Below are positions 33,441 to 46,228 of a DNA stretch of 64,000 nt, piece after piece. The DNA is from Isoetes taiwanensis. Taxonomy: Eukaryota; Streptophyta; Lycopodiopsida; Isoetales; Isoetaceae. The notes under the pieces are model-generated. The model ran no database searches. It was not told where the DNA came from and saw only the letters and a list, made by a program, of their open reading frames with translations. The stretch covers positions 2,600,728 through 2,664,727 of the forward strand of contig JAJEKV010000022.1 of the NCBI GenBank assembly GCA_021234155.1, in the 5' to 3' direction. The stretch's first letter is position 1; each line of letters starts with the position of its first letter. The position numbers and the translations under genes were made by a program.

Positions 33441-34480
33441 TTTTATAGCTAAGACCTTATGTCATTTATCCAACTTTTTTTTCTCTTTTGGATTAAGCTG
33501 CATTTTCAATTTGATGTTGAAACTGTTGCAAGTGCTCATAAAAACAGATGTGGTACTAACTATGACAGGAAATGGGACTCTTATGGAGAATTCAAGGGTT
33601 TGCTTTGATATATGGAAGATTTTAATATTTTTTTCTCTGATGATCCTAGGCTATCTTGAGTTCTTACGAGGAGAAGGGAAAAGGAAGTTTGACAAACATT
33701 CACCTTTTGTGAACCAATAATAGATGATCTGTTTGAGAACAATTTAGCAACTCCAATGGAATCAAATATGACGAGGGTTGGTATGATTCCTTATAAAAGA
33801 GATAGTGAAAACTTACAGGCTGCCATCTTCTGCAGAGAGGTTATTCAGTTTCAGAGCTTATGGTGGTTCTTATTCAACTCACATTTCAGCTTAACAGAAA
33901 GGTAGCTGTCAATGATGTCTATGGGCCACTACTCATACTCTTCAGAGATGTGGATATATTTCATATTTTTTACAGTAACGGTTGGCCTACAAACTCCTAC
34001 ACATTTGGGACAACTGAACCCTTCAATGCTCACTTCAATTCTATCTTCTTTGGTGAACCATAGGTTTGCGTCTTTCCCATTGAGCCTTCTTAAATGGTGC
34101 CCTGTGATATCTGCCTTTTCATATTCCGGATTTTACCTATAATAGTGTGCTTGTGTCTAAATTTCTATCTTGTTTTACTATTTTTGTCAGACTATACTAT
34201 GAACAGGAATTGCCGACAATTGCTGACAATTGCTACTAGAATCTATAAGTTCCTAGATGTTGTTGGGGTGATGTTCTGAAGCTGTGAAGATTTCTACTGC
34301 TATACACTTTCTGACTTCCTTTTCATACTCATATTATCTATCTTGGATATAACTATGTTACAGTATCTATTTAGGCTTTGATACTCTGTATTGTGATCTC
34401 TCACTATACCTTTTTCATCATGTCTTGGTTTTCACAAGCATGCATGTTGCTTTGTATTTGAATTTTTATTATTAATGATA
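33441..34480 (+). other. LINE-B 3' region, no gene
   Basis: Continuation of LINE-B beyond the zf-RVT region, in decayed frames, grading into intron sequence. No poly-A tail marks the end. A stretch GATAAAAGC near 34480 may be close to the boundary. Confidence 0.4.
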
Positions 34481-34511
34481 AAAGCAACTCTTACTCTACT
34501 TCTTTACTTAC

Positions 34512-34821
34512 ATGTATCCCCACTATCTAGAATGTGTGCAATTTCTCCAAAGGGAAGGCATGGAAACCAGTATGCCAAGCAACCTGAACCAATGCGTATA
34601 ACCCATAGAATTAGCTTTGGCTAGCATATAACTGTGCACATATAAATGCAAGATCTAAAAGTTGCTTGCCCGATTTGAAGTTGCTTACATGATCTGAGGT
34701 CTTTGAAGCATCCGCATAGGCCTGTCGTCCATTGTCCTGAATTTGTGGGTGCTCCAATGTAGACATTTGGAGGGGGCTGGTGTTGGGAGGGTACTATGGG
34801 GTAAGGAGTTTGAGAGGCCAT
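34512..34821 (-). CDS. PLAC8/FWL-family protein, exons 1 and 2
   Basis: Exon 1 (34821-34689) starts MASQTPYPIVPSQHQPPPN, a Pro-rich N-terminus typical of the family, then WTTGLCGCFKDLRSC, ending at donor CAT/GTAAGC. Intron 1 is 105 bp. Exon 2 (34583-34512) follows acceptor GGTTCAG and reads CLAYWFPCLPFGEIAHILD, ending at donor CAT/GTAAGTA. This matches the family's first helix and Cys motif, but FPC replaces the usual CPC. All junctions are phase 1. Exon 3 is 14.6 kb away across a transposon-filled intron. The ATG has G at +4. No promoter is assigned; a TATAAG sequence lies near 34862 on the minus strand. Confidence 0.85.
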
Positions 34822-35730
34822 TGGAGGCGGAACCTTTGATAACGGCTACAACAAGAGCCTCTTATAAGCAAAGCTTCCATGACATTTTGTCATAGGCCAA
34901 ATAAATAAGATAAGATAATTTTTTACATCCATGGAATGAACAAGGGATATTGTAAGGAACATATTAAAGTTTATTTTTCTCTCATTTGTCAACATGAGTG
35001 CCCCGCTATCAGTACCATATTTCTCCTTCAATGATGTTTTTGCCAACGAATGCATCTAAAGAAAATATTATAAATGTCAACATATACATGTCAATGTATG
35101 CTGTACATTTGACTAAATTAAAAATATCATAGCAAGTGGAATATAAATACTCGAATTCTATTAATAATATTGAATTTCATTCCCTTTATTCTATTCTTTC
35201 CTTCCATAATATTAAAAGTCTTTCCTTATTCTCTATAAATGCATACATCATCCCCAATAATTGTATAGATTTATAATTAGACATACAAGAAATTTACCGC
35301 AATGGCTAAGGCCGCTATGAACATTTCCCTTCACTGACTCACTTATTCATTTAAAAGTGTGTGTAAAGTTGGAACAATGTCTTGTTCTACCTCAAGGTTT
35401 TCTCAAAAGCACCTCTTGCAAAAGCGATGGTTGTTGTGTTCCAAAATTTTTTGGACCTTTAAAATAGTAGTCCTTGCGGGACTTAAACATAAGTGTTTAA
35501 ATAGATAGGCGTTCTTCTTGTGATTTGATGGGTCTCATAGTAAAATAAGTTGCAAGTTATAAGTCCTATAATCCAAATAGGTGTTTTTCTTGTGTTTTAG
35601 CATATCTAATTAGTGAAATAAATTAAAACTCCAAATTTTACATGCAAGTTATGAGTCCTATAATCCGATAGGGACAAAATACATTATATCCATTAGATGG
35701 TTGTTAAGACAATAAGAAAGAAGCCGGATG
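34822..35730. other. Upstream region of the PLAC8 gene
   Basis: On the minus strand this is the 5' flank and probable 5' UTR and promoter of the PLAC8 gene. An open stretch at 34846-35055 has no recognised domain. No other gene is visible; the rest is AT-rich. Confidence 0.4.
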
Positions 35731-35734
35731 AGAG

Positions 35735-36000
35735 TCAATTATGTGCAAAAGTGTGAGGAGTGATGAGAGAGGGATCCAAGACATCATCATGCTCGCTTAT
35801 GCCTTCTTCATCACCTCCACTTCTTTCATTCTCATCTGAGGAACTGCTTGAGTTATCTTCTTCGTCACTATCAACAGAGGATGAAGCCTGGGCCAAGAAA
35901 GGACATGCCACAGCATGAAAGAAATGCCAAATTTGTCAATCCAAATAGGGAGAAGCCCCTCCCATGCATGGTTTCAAAGAATAGAGAATAAGGTACTGCT
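35735..36000 (-). pseudogene. Acidic Ser/Asp/Glu-rich C-terminal coding relic
   Basis: Minus strand reads HAVACPFLAQASSSVDSDEE, DNSSSSSDENERSGGDEEG and EHDDVLDPSLITPHTFAHN before a stop at about 35735. Acidic tails like this occur at the C-terminus of some plant transposase-derived proteins, but no dimerisation domain can be read upstream, where frames are broken. Family unknown. Confidence 0.3.
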
Positions 36001-37247
36001 GAGAGAGAAGAGGAAGCGCCGATGAGACGTTGATGAAGAACCTCGCCTAATATAGCGATCTCCCAACCAGAGAAGGCATGCAATGCATTATGCTCGCCCC
36101 CTCTAGAATCTCGATCCGAGGGCTCGAATCGATGGAATTATCTTTGAAAAGCAATTAAAAAGTAGCAGCATATCAGATAGTAACAATATAACAACTTGTT
36201 TCCGAAATAAAATTCTCAAAGGAATCTGTCACTTACATGTATTCATGAAAATAAAGACTTAAAGCAGATGAAAATTGTTTCCGCTTTATTTTTGGAGTAA
36301 ATAGAATTGTAACAGAATTTTCCATTTGCAATCATTCATTTGCACGTATTCAAAATGAAGTCACAAACTACAAAATAATAGGCAGTTACAATTTGGTTTG
36401 TCTTTGACAACTTGAAAACCAAACGCCTTGCATAGCTGGCCAGATATTTGAGTCATGTGATCATAGTAGCAAAGCCATAATAGCTAATATTGTTTCTTCC
36501 AACTCCACCTCCAAATTACTCCTAGCTTTAACACAAACAGGAACAAAGAAATGACAAGGGTAGAAGAGGTTCGGTACCTGCAGCTAAACAACATGACATT
36601 AGCAATAATCTCGGTAATACATGTAGGGCCAAAAGGTACAATGAAGCCTCTCGGTCTATCACTGTTTAGCATTTATAACCCTTTGCCCTGCATGTTCAAA
36701 ATAGAGAAATTCATAGAGGGGTGCATTTCTAGCACCTAGGCATATGGGAACCTCATCTGCATGCAAGGGATCGCTAGAAGACCCCTGTATACGACTTTTT
36801 AGAGGTGGAAATCCCCAACATACGTAAATAGGAAAAGCCAGTTTCCATGCCCCCTTCCGTAGATGTACTTACAGACTATCTTAATTTTTACATACCCCTA
36901 CCCGATCTTGTACTCGAGTTTGTGCACTCTAGTTTTATTTAGAGAATAAATGGTGTTTAGAGAAGAAGAGAGAAAAAATGTGTGGTTGAGGAGTTATATT
37001 AGAGCCGAGTGTTATCATCTTCCATCTCTCCTTAATTGTATGTCAAGACTTATTTCTATAAGTTCACTCAGTTTAAAGGAAATTATCTATTACGAATTTG
37101 TATTGATTTAGTATACCCATGCTCCGACACCAGTAGAATCCGACAACTCAATCCTTTGAATTGTTTCCAAGTTTGGAATCTATAGATTTATTGCATAGTA
37201 GTGACTCAAAGATGTAAATTGTAGAATTATTCGGTATTTAATTAGAA
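36001..37247. other. No gene seen
   Basis: AT-rich, with short frames that match nothing. No repeat with recognisable ends. Confidence 0.45.
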
Positions 37248-37276
37248 CTAGCAACGGTGCCCGACGTTGCTGGGCA
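37248..37276 (-). mobile_element. Helitron 3' terminus, minus orientation
   Basis: Read on the minus strand: GCCCAGCAACGTCGGGCACC, a 3' hairpin with an imperfect stem, 7 bp of spacer, then CTAG followed by T. The element body therefore extends to the right on this map. Confidence 0.65.
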
Positions 37277-40200
37277 TAAGCACGGTTGTATTGTAAGGAA
37301 CGATGAAGTTGTAGTTGTACTTACAAAACTTGTAGCAAAGATTCTGATGCTTGATGTATGCATTTGTAGATGGAAAAATGAACTTTGAATTTATGTATTG
37401 AAATAACAAAAAGCATTTTCTCTAAAAAATTAAAAGCTCTACGGAAGACAAAGTCATGAGCGGTTGAGGTTTTGTATTTCAAAGAGAGGCAATAGATGAC
37501 ATGTGGAGCAAACGTTCATAGGACTACCTTGAGGTAATATTTGGATCACTTATTTTGCATGTGTTGATGACATTGACAATGAAAATTGCATGGTTTATAT
37601 TATAGCAAAACTGAATACCACCAAAAGTTGATATAATCCTAGAGCAATGGTCCTTGTTAAGAGACGGAGCTGGCATATGGTTAACAATTTCTGCCCATAG
37701 ATGGTGATCTACATCTTTTCATATCAGCAACCACATTATAAGCTTCTTGTTGAACTGAGTTATATCTTCATGTCGTGATGCCAAAGATTTTTTGTAGGAT
37801 ATATCAAAGGCTAACAGGTTCATTAGAAAAGGACCTCATATCCAAGGTTGGAATATATGATGTACTCGAATATATGATGATTTTTGTGGTCCTGCAAGTG
37901 ACAGACATTCCTCCTTGTGCACAGCCTCAAAATGCAAAAATTCCAGGCAGAGTAGGTTTTCCTTCAACTTTGTCACAACCTCTTAGAATTCTGAATAAGA
38001 AAGAATGCTCTGCTAATGAGAAACAAACCACAATGCCAATTTAGAACATGCTTTCTTACACATCGAAACACTATTCATTGTTACACATTGAAACACTTGG
38101 AGCTTCAGTTATCCTGATGTAGATTAGATGCTTAAGACTTCCCTCAGGTGTTGCATGTCATCTTTTATAGGATATGACACGTCTAAAGACACAAAGTACA
38201 TTTGTACTACTATGAATTCACATAAATAAAGAGAATGCTATCATTCTTGCATCATTATGAAGATTCTGAACTTGTTTCTTCAGATTATCTAGTCCCAGAT
38301 TATCCCAGAGCGCATAACAAAGTATTGGCTTATGAACATTTAAAATTGATTGGCAATAGATGTCATAAAAATAACAAATTGAAGTTGCATAATGTTTTTT
38401 TTTTTTTATTGAAGGCTTCTATCCTATTGTTTAAGTTTGGTTTTTCCGACAAGTGGAAAACTTTTCAGATTTTTTTTTTCAGGTTGATATCCTAAGGTTT
38501 TGAAGCTTTTAACTGCCGGAAAAAACTTCCGGTATTCCAAAAATTGGTTTGTGCATTTTCCTATGATTTGGAAATTCGTTGAAAATTAGTATTTTTGGCT
38601 GTAACCATGCAGGTCAATCGTCGGCATGGATGAGGTTCTCCTATTCCGGCAGCGTATCTTCTTCTACCCGATTTTCGATGGGATTCCTCTTCTTATCTGA
38701 TTGCAGCTATGCATGCATGCCACGCCCAAGTTCACGGTTTCTCTGTAAGTATGTAGTATGCTTCAATTTCCTATTAGAATTGGTTTTTTCCGGCAGTTTT
38801 ACGGTGCTCCGTCATACAGCAATCATCTGTACCTAATTGTAGACAGACTAGGCATTGTTTTACGGCTGGGATCGAAATGTTTCTGATGTCTAAAACGCAT
38901 GCACGCCTTTTTTCTGTTCTCAACAGATAGGATAAGCATGTGTGTATGATGGGGATACATGCGATTCAGGTATGGCAATAACCATCTTCACTGGTATTTG
39001 CAGAAGAAGCTTATGGTATGGAGCATGCATGGCAGGGGATTCCATATTAAATTGAAACATGATGAAATGTGCTTCGGGTTGAAGCTCGGATTGAAGAAGG
39101 TACCTTATCTCTGGCAGCATTAAGGCCCTAAATTTTAAGGTTCAGTTTGGAGCTCTGTTGCATTGCAGCAAAGTATTATCTACTTTCCATTTTGTTTGTT
39201 TGTTTGTATATTGTTTGTTCTTCAGGTTGTTTTCAAGCTCGGGAGTTTATTTATAGGGCACTTTTGAGCAAAGATCCATAAACTTTAGTGTGCTTCAGGC
39301 ATGTGCCTAATTAGGACTTCCTTCAACAAACCAGCAGGAATCGATGTCCCAAAGTGTGTCATATAAAGGTATTAGCCTCAAGTCCCAATATTCGTCCAAA
39401 GCTAATATTTGTTTTTCTTATTTCCCTGCAGTATGGACTGTGTATAAAGCTTGGATCTATTGTTACAGTTGGCTCTCATGTGGTTGTGAATGAAAGTTTG
39501 GCACAAGAGGTAATGTTAGATAGAGGATGAACAACACAAGAGACATTAAGAGATTTTATGAACCATTTCCACCATATTGATTTGGGTTTCGTTAGGTAGC
39601 AGTTATGATGGTGATTTTGGTTGCTCTATAGAAATTTATTCTTTCGTTGAATGTGCAGTTGGCGTTCAAAGTAGTGCTGCACTCAGTAGTAAACGGCTTT
39701 CACCATACTTACTGTATTAAGGTTGCTCCTTTAGTTTAGAGCTGAATTGTGGGCCTCTGATCCGTCTAACTTATGATGGGTTACAGTTAAGCTAGGTCAA
39801 TGGATGGGTTAAATGTGATCGTACCTAGAGGATATAAAAATTGTTCCTTTAGCTCAGAGGAGGTTGGCTTGCAAATGTTGCAAGGACATTGGCATGAACT
39901 GTAAACACCAATCTATGCAGTTGCCTGAGATTGCAAGGGTGGATTATGATGGTGAGATATGGGTTATTTGGAATGTAACTTGCAGTAGCCTGGAGTCCTT
40001 TTACAACAATGGCTAAGCTTGATAAACTTTATATTGATTCAGTGTTTCTTTGATAGTTTGGTATTTTAGGTAGTCTGGTATCTTGCGTGGAAGCTCATAT
40101 TTTCGCAGGGTTTTTATGGATTAATCAGACCATTGCGCCAGTTGAGGTACATGGAAGTGAAGATTGCATGTGCAACAAAATCAATGCCCTGGCTACCAAA

Positions 40201-41980
40201 TTAGCATATTGACAGGTAACTTTCCTTTCCACAGTATCAAGTGAAAACCGTTGCATGTCTCTTCTGTGAGCTCCATCTACATACATATTCGCCTTAACAT
40301 CCTTCTTAGCATCTGTAGTGAACCCGCCTGTATTTCCGACACGATTCTTAAGACATTTTATTTTAAGCCTCGCCACATGAAGCCTTGGTTAGCAATTAGT
40401 TTATTTGTGTGTCTTTTATTCTTTAGGGTTTAGGGTCTTCTGCAACCTCAGCTTCCTCTTTCTGCATTTAGATGTTGCACGAAGCCCGCCTGTACATCAA
40501 ACTCCTTTATATTCTGACATGGCCACATAATTTTACATGGGACTGTAGAAGCTGTTTATTTGGGCCAGTGTGATTTGTCATATTTCTCATCCATATTTTT
40601 GCAGGTGGATTTGAAGCCTAAAGTATGGCTCCAGAAACAGTTTTCAAAGTTTAACAAGGATCTCTTGCTATAATTGATTATCTTCCATTGGGTGAATCGG
40701 AGGGAAAAGGCACTCATGCTGATATGCAAAGATCTTTGGACAGTTGAAGGTACATACTATTCCATCTAAAATTGCAAGGTGAATTATCCTCTTATAAGCG
40801 TGAGGCTTGATTCTCACTTTGCTTTGCAGGGACATTAATGTTTGAATTGTCCAGTTTGTAGCGCCATTTGCACTATTTTTCTAGGTTGATTCAACAACCA
40901 TTCTCTAGATCCTTGCATATTTGGTTGTTCGCAGGTCATCAGTGACGTTCCAAGGCAGCGAGCATCAAGTTTGCCCGTTCTATTTGCCATGCTAACTCTG
41001 ATTCATGTTTGCACCAAGCAGCAACTATTGATGCTACTTATGCTTTCATAACATTGATCAGATCGTTAATGAGCTTCATGCTCAGGGACCAACACCAAAC
41101 CATGCTTTGTTTCTATGTCTTGACTCAACATTTTGTCCATTGAATAAATGACTTGAACTGTTGTGACTATGGTTCAAATGCTGTGAATTTGTGAAAATTG
41201 CTACATGAGTTCTTGCAGCGGATTATTAGGAAACCTTGCACCCTTGCATATTGCTAACACAATCAAATATTGGCAGTGCACATAACATACTCTATCGTTA
41301 CTTATTTATTCTATTTTATTCTTGCCTTATTATCATGGGTTCGTAACATTTCAGATTTGATTGCTTTTCCAGGCTCTGAGGGGATAGAAGGCTTACCATT
41401 AACTAAGCTTATTTACATTAATAAAATCAAACATAAATAAGGCTAAATATTAATATGTTAAAGATGCCTTCTGGAGCTCATTGCAACCTAGTTTGAATGA
41501 ATGTATTAAGCCTTTGGCAGATAGTAGATTTTGACAATAGCAAAGACTAGATTTGAACACAAAGCTTTGCATTGTAAAGTCTTATTTTGTTGCAGTTAGC
41601 ACTTAACACATGCACTTCAATGTGATGCTGATATTTTGTTGTAGTTAGCACTTAAGACATGCACTTCAATGTCATGAAGATATGGAACAAAAATTAGAGA
41701 CTAGAAATATTGTAGTTCAGACCTTGATGGCCATCGTGGACCCTAATGGGACATCATGCACTCACATTCTGTTACGTCACTCCTATTTCAATCAATAAAA
41801 ATCGTTGCCAAGACCATCAATCTCAATCTCCAACAATAGTTTTCTTTAATATTATACCAACACCACTTCAACAGAAGATCATCTCTGTAACAACTACCAC
41901 ATAAATAAAGACAACACAACAATGAAACAACCACCCACATGAACAGTTCTATCCATTTATTACTTCAAATTGCTACTAAA
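37277..41980. other. Interval between two Helitron ends; exon-like scraps
   Basis: No intact gene or Rep/helicase. Several short segments look like captured exons with splice-like borders: 39434-39511 (CTGCAG / YGLCIKLGSIVTVGSHVVVN / GTAATG) and 39050-39101 (HIKLKHDEMCFGLKLGLKK / GTACC). None is recognised. A TTTAGGGTTTAGGG sequence near 40424 is an isolated telomere-like motif. Confidence 0.35.
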
Positions 41981-42008
41981 GCCCGGCAACGCCGTGCACC
42001 ATAACTAG
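41981..42008 (+). mobile_element. Helitron 3' terminus, plus orientation
   Basis: GCCCGGCAACGCCGTGCACC forms a hairpin with one mismatch; CTAG ends at 42008 and is followed by T. The element body extends to the left. Together with the end at 37248 this gives two outward-facing 3' ends 4.76 kb apart. Confidence 0.65.
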
Positions 42009-42471
42009 TTTATATTAAGTGTAGGTTAAATATACAAAAAGACTTTTTTCAAGGGAAGTGTAACCCTATATCATATTTAGAAACTATTTTAGAGATTTAT
42101 GTAACAGAAAAAGCATAGTCTCTTTTGAACAGTATCAGATAAGAAGCTAGTGAAATCCTTTGAGGTGCAGATTCGTCCTCTTTTTTGTTTTCCCCTTCAT
42201 TATCAAATGGAAGGTGCAGTAGGTGCATCTACAGTTGTCCGCCTTGGCCATGTTGAACCTTCCTTTGGCATCTTTGGCCTCGCATATCAAATCTCTTCGA
42301 ATGTTGTAATTTTGGTCACAGCAGCAACCACAAAAGCAGATGGCTTCGACATGTGCAGAGGTATCAACTGGGCCGAAGAATTTGATCCATTCCTTTTCGT
42401 GCTCGGCTTTATTCTTTTTCCATTTGAGCCTCCTAGTCATCAGGAACAGAGTATCTGCAACAGTAAACAAC

Positions 42472-43290
42472 TCATACATTAACACATAGGATCCAATTGA
42501 TATCATACAATACCTGTTTTAAAATCCCTTCCGGGAGAATGATTTCATAATCAAAGATAAAGGAATTTCTCCCTTTCCAAATTCTCCACAGGAGGATATA
42601 AATTCTCCAGTCCGTAGGGTTGTTAGGCATGAAGAAATCCTTCTGATTCATGGTGACTAGATTTTGGCCAAGGATCTCAGAGGCCAGTTCCAGAACCCAT
42701 TCAGAACATAGGCAAGATCTGAATAGATGGTTTTCATCTTCCTTGTGGGCTAGACATCTGTCACAAATATCAGAGTTAGTCATTGAAAGCTTAAATCTCT
42801 TACAATTAGTGGCCAATCCCTTGTGCCAGAGCTGCCACATAAAGGCTTTGATTTTCGGATTAATTGGGCTACTCCACATAAATTTGAGATTCCGTCTAGC
42901 CCTATCCGAGGAAACTCCTTATTTTAGGTGAATGGTAACAGTCTGATTTCTCATGATAAATTTGTAAGCGGAGTTGACCTTGTAACCGATTACACCATTA
43001 TGCTTCCAAGAGTCCGGGGAGTGGGACCATCTACCATTCATCACTGTATAGATAATGGCTTCATAAAGCATCTGTGTTTGTTGACCTTCCCCTGCAAGGA
43101 CTGAGTTATGAAATAAAATAATCCCATTATTATCATAGAGATCTCTGATCATAGTAATCCCTTTTTGCTTCCAAAGTTTCGCTTGATCAGGGAAGTGACA
43201 GGCTAGGCAAATGTCAGGATTATCCAAAATGAGAGCGGGATTCCAGAAAATGGATTGATCCATGGATAAACCCTTTTCCGAACTGTACAT
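42472..43290 (-). pseudogene. LINE-C ORF2, C-terminal zf-RVT region
   Basis: Two open pieces. 42919-43290 contains SIFWNPALILDNPDICLACH; 42472-42879 contains WSSPINPKIKAFMWQLWHKG, LATNCKRF, then CDRCLAHKEDENHLFRSCLC, the CxxC...HxxxxC zinc-binding pattern of plant LINE ORF2 C-termini. They are separated from each other and from the RT part by short gaps with stops. Confidence 0.85.
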
Positions 43291-43402
43291 CTGTCTAATT
43301 TCAAGCCAAGCCTTTATCCACTTTTTAATGAGGCTTGGAGTAGTGGTTGGAACAGAGAATGAAAAAAAAAATAGAGTGGGGCAGGTCCATCTTTAGGTTT
43401 CT

Positions 43403-44074
43403 TCAACCATAAGGGTGGCATTTACTAATGTAATGCCTGATCAGAATAGAGATGGGGTGCTTAATCTTATCATAAGAAGCTTTATGAAAATATTTTGCTA
43501 CCAAAGCCAATCCTTGCTTCCTGATATTTATAGTTCCAAGTCCACCTTCTGCCTTTGACTTGCAGCACTCTTCCATGGAAACCGGGTGCCAGCATCTTCT
43601 GTTTTGGCCACAAGAGATAAACCTGCCAATAATACTTTGAAGCTTGTTAGTGACTTTTTTGGGAGCTAAAATAATGGAAGATTGGTAGACCTGCGAGGAG
43701 GAGATCATAAAATTGGCAATAATAGCTCTGCCATTTTTGGAGAGATATTTAGAATTCAGGGTGTCAACCTTTTTATAAAATTTATCAGTTATATCATTCC
43801 ACAAATCAGAGGCGTTACTTCTGATACCAAAGGGAATACCCAGAATTTTAGCCTTAGTACATGGAGAGTTATACTTACAGCCAAAAAGGTCAGTTGCATG
43901 GGTGCCTTTGTCCATGTCCCTGGCTTGAATAGCTGATTTAAGGGGGTTAATTCTGCAGCCAGAAGTTTGACCAAAATCCTGAAGGATTTGCTGAGTGTTG
44001 ATAATTGAACCCTGATCCATGGATGTCAATATAAAGGTATCATCAGCAAAGTGCCCGTTGAGAATTTGATCCAC
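43403..44074 (-). pseudogene. LINE-C ORF2, continuation after a frameshift
   Basis: Picks up the RT in a shifted frame within 44026-44074, with FADD (motif C, 44050-44039) followed by TSGCRINPLKSAIQ and KAKILGIPFGIRSNASDLW, the thumb and connection region. It ends in SKAEGGLGTINIRKQGLALV and a stop at 43403. A single indel separates it from the upstream 699-residue frame. Confidence 0.85.
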
Positions 44075-46125
44075 CTGAGAATTATCTGGGAGTTGAAGGC
44101 CTTTATGAATTTATCATTCTTGCCAGTTTCCAATCTGCTGTGCAAGGCTTCCATGACTATTAAAAACAAGAAGGGGGCCAAAGGGCATCCTTGTTTGACA
44201 CCTCTTTTAAGAGCAAAGAAGGGGCTGCATTCACCATTGACAAGCACTGCTGATCTAGAATTACCCAAAATGGCTTTAAACATACCTATACTTTCCTCGT
44301 TGAATCCCAGAGCCCTGCAACATTTAAACAAGGAATTCCAACTGACCGTATTGAAAGCTTTCGTGATACCCAGTTTGAGAAGAGCAATGTCTTGGTTGGA
44401 TTCTTTGGCCCAGTGCAATCCTAAAATTGCAGCGACCACATTGTCCAAAATGAATCGATCCTTAAGGTATGCTAATTGGGTGCTGCTGATTGCAGTGTTT
44501 AAAATCTTCTTGAGCCTTGCAGCCAGCGCACCTGCAATTATCTTGTAGATAACATTAGTAAGCGAAATTGGTCTATAATCAGCAAAGGAGGTAGGAGAAT
44601 CAGTCTTAGGGATGAGAGTAATAAGACTCGTGTTGATTCTGGCATCCAGACATTTGCTGATCCTGAACTCATTAGCCAAATTGGTAACTCCAACGCTTAA
44701 AATAGGCCATGCCTTTTTAAAAAATTCTGCAGGGAGACCATCTGGTCCCGGAGTTTTCCCGTTATCCATTCCAGAGATAACTTCCTTGAGCTCATGATCA
44801 GTAAAAGGGGAATTGATCAGGTTGTTCTGGTCCTCATTGACTTTACCCCTAATAATAATAAATAGGTCCATCATCTCCTCAGAACAGTCAGTATTAGTGC
44901 CCATAATCTTTGTAAAATGGTCCACAGCAGCAGTCTTGAGGTTGAGATCACCAGATATAAGAGTATCCCCAACCTTGACTTCTTCAATTTGATTTCTCTT
45001 AAGTTTCGTTTTGGCTTTGATAAAGAAATACTTGGAGTTACATCTCTCATCCTCCTTAAGCTCTTTGATTTTAGCCTTTACTTTCCAACCCTTTGCAATG
45101 CTAATTTCTTCCTTCTCAATCTGAATTTTGATGTCATCTTGCATGTCAGCAGGGGCAGTACTGAGGCTTTGTCTTAATTGAGAGAGATTAGCATGCTTCT
45201 GGTAATGAATCTCTTTTCCCCAGCATTTTAACCAGCTCTTAATGTGCTTGGCCAAGTTTATCCACCACCACATCCAACCTGTGTCTCCAACTGGTTTGGG
45301 GTGACAGTTTATAATGTTCTGGAGCTTATCAAGAAAATCCTCATGGTCCAGAAGATTAACATTAAGCTTGAAGAAGGATTTTCTACTACTTTGATTGTTC
45401 TTGCCAATCAGACAAATTTGCTGAGGATAATGGTCGGAGAGAGTGTAACCTGTTAAATTATCCACCCTGCTACCAATGGTCCACAGGTTTTCACTAAGGT
45501 AGAAACGGTCATGAAGGCAACAAATAGGATCAGCCCTGTGATCAGACCAGCTAAAGGAATTAGTTTTGGTTCTGGCAATTCTAAGATTATGATCAGTGAG
45601 AAGCTTGGTCCAAGCACACATTTCCTGAGGCAAGAGAGCCTTAAAGTTCTTGTTTTTCATGTAGCTATCTGTAACCATATTAAAGTCACCAGCAAGGATG
45701 AGATCATCAACATCTATATTGGCAAGGCTCTGGTTGATTTTATTCCACACCATAATCCTCTCAGAGGGATTATGGTAAGAATACACATTAGTGATGGCAA
45801 TAGTATCAGAACCTAGATTACCTGCCAGAATCTGCCACCTACCATTATTGTCATTAACCATGTGATTTACCTCCAGATTGATTCTCAGATTCCACACAAT
45901 AGCTATACCTGCAGACGAATCATTAGCACTGATAGACCAAACTTTAAAATTGGGAGGAAAGGATCTAGAAATAATCTCGTTGGGGTTAGGATCATGGATC
46001 TTGTGTTCCTGGATAAGCACAATATCAGGGTTAAGGGTGGAGATACAGACCTTTAGACGCTCCCTTTTGATAATGTTATTTATGCCCTGGAGGTTCCAGG
46101 TAATAATCTTAAGGGAACCAGACAT
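44026..46125 (-). pseudogene. LINE-C ORF2, N-terminal 699 residues (EN and RT)
   Basis: Uninterrupted frame. Endonuclease: LKIITWNLQGINNIIKRERL at the start, LIQEHKIHDP near residue 37, LAGDFNMV near 143 and LSDHYPQQ near 228. RT: NGKTPGPDGLPAEFFKKAWP near 450, LITLIPKTDSPTSFADYRPI near 510, then QGCPLAPFLFL near 665. The RT motif A reads LLKLGITKAFNTVSW: the catalytic Asp is Gly (codon 44368-44370) and the second conserved Asp is Asn (44350-44352). The frame is lost just before motif C. Confidence 0.9.
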
Positions 46126-46228
46126 TAGTATTTGTACCTACCTTTGGCCATCCTGGATTGGATGGCTGAATTCCTGGGGCTGACTCTCAGAGGTCCGAGA
46201 TAAGTTTTCTTATGTCCCCTGCCCCTCC

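Larger units (their letters stand above)
19940..34480 (+). mobile_element. LINE-B: L1-like retrotransposon with nested insertions
   Basis: LINE-B segments are about 19940-24522, 30141-30538 and 31897 to about 34480. ORF1-like sequence lies at about 20.7-22.7 kb, ORF2 starts at 23209, the RT core spans the two insertions, and zf-RVT sequence lies near 33240-33430. Removing the insertions rejoins the coding frame at each site. The outer limits are estimates: no poly-A tail or target duplication could be fixed. Stops and frameshifts throughout make it inactive. Confidence 0.75.
19874..34511 (-). other. Giant 14,638-bp intron 2 of the PLAC8 gene
   Basis: Bounded by GTAAGTA at the donor (34511) and TTTGCAG at the acceptor (19874). 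The other two introns of this gene are about 100 bp. Nearly all of this one is LINE-B, inserted antisense to the gene and itself interrupted by a 5.6-kb block and a 1.35-kb retroposon. Splicing over it is inferred from the intact frame, not demonstrated. Confidence 0.75.

Noticed and set aside
40424-40437. TTTAGGGTTTAGGG telomere-like motif
   Set aside because: Only two units; an isolated match expected by chance or an interstitial scrap.
44051-46183. Several plus-strand frames of 60-165 codons opposite LINE-C ORF2
   Set aside because: The minus strand has a 699-codon EN-RT frame with catalytic motifs; the plus-strand frames are its shadows.
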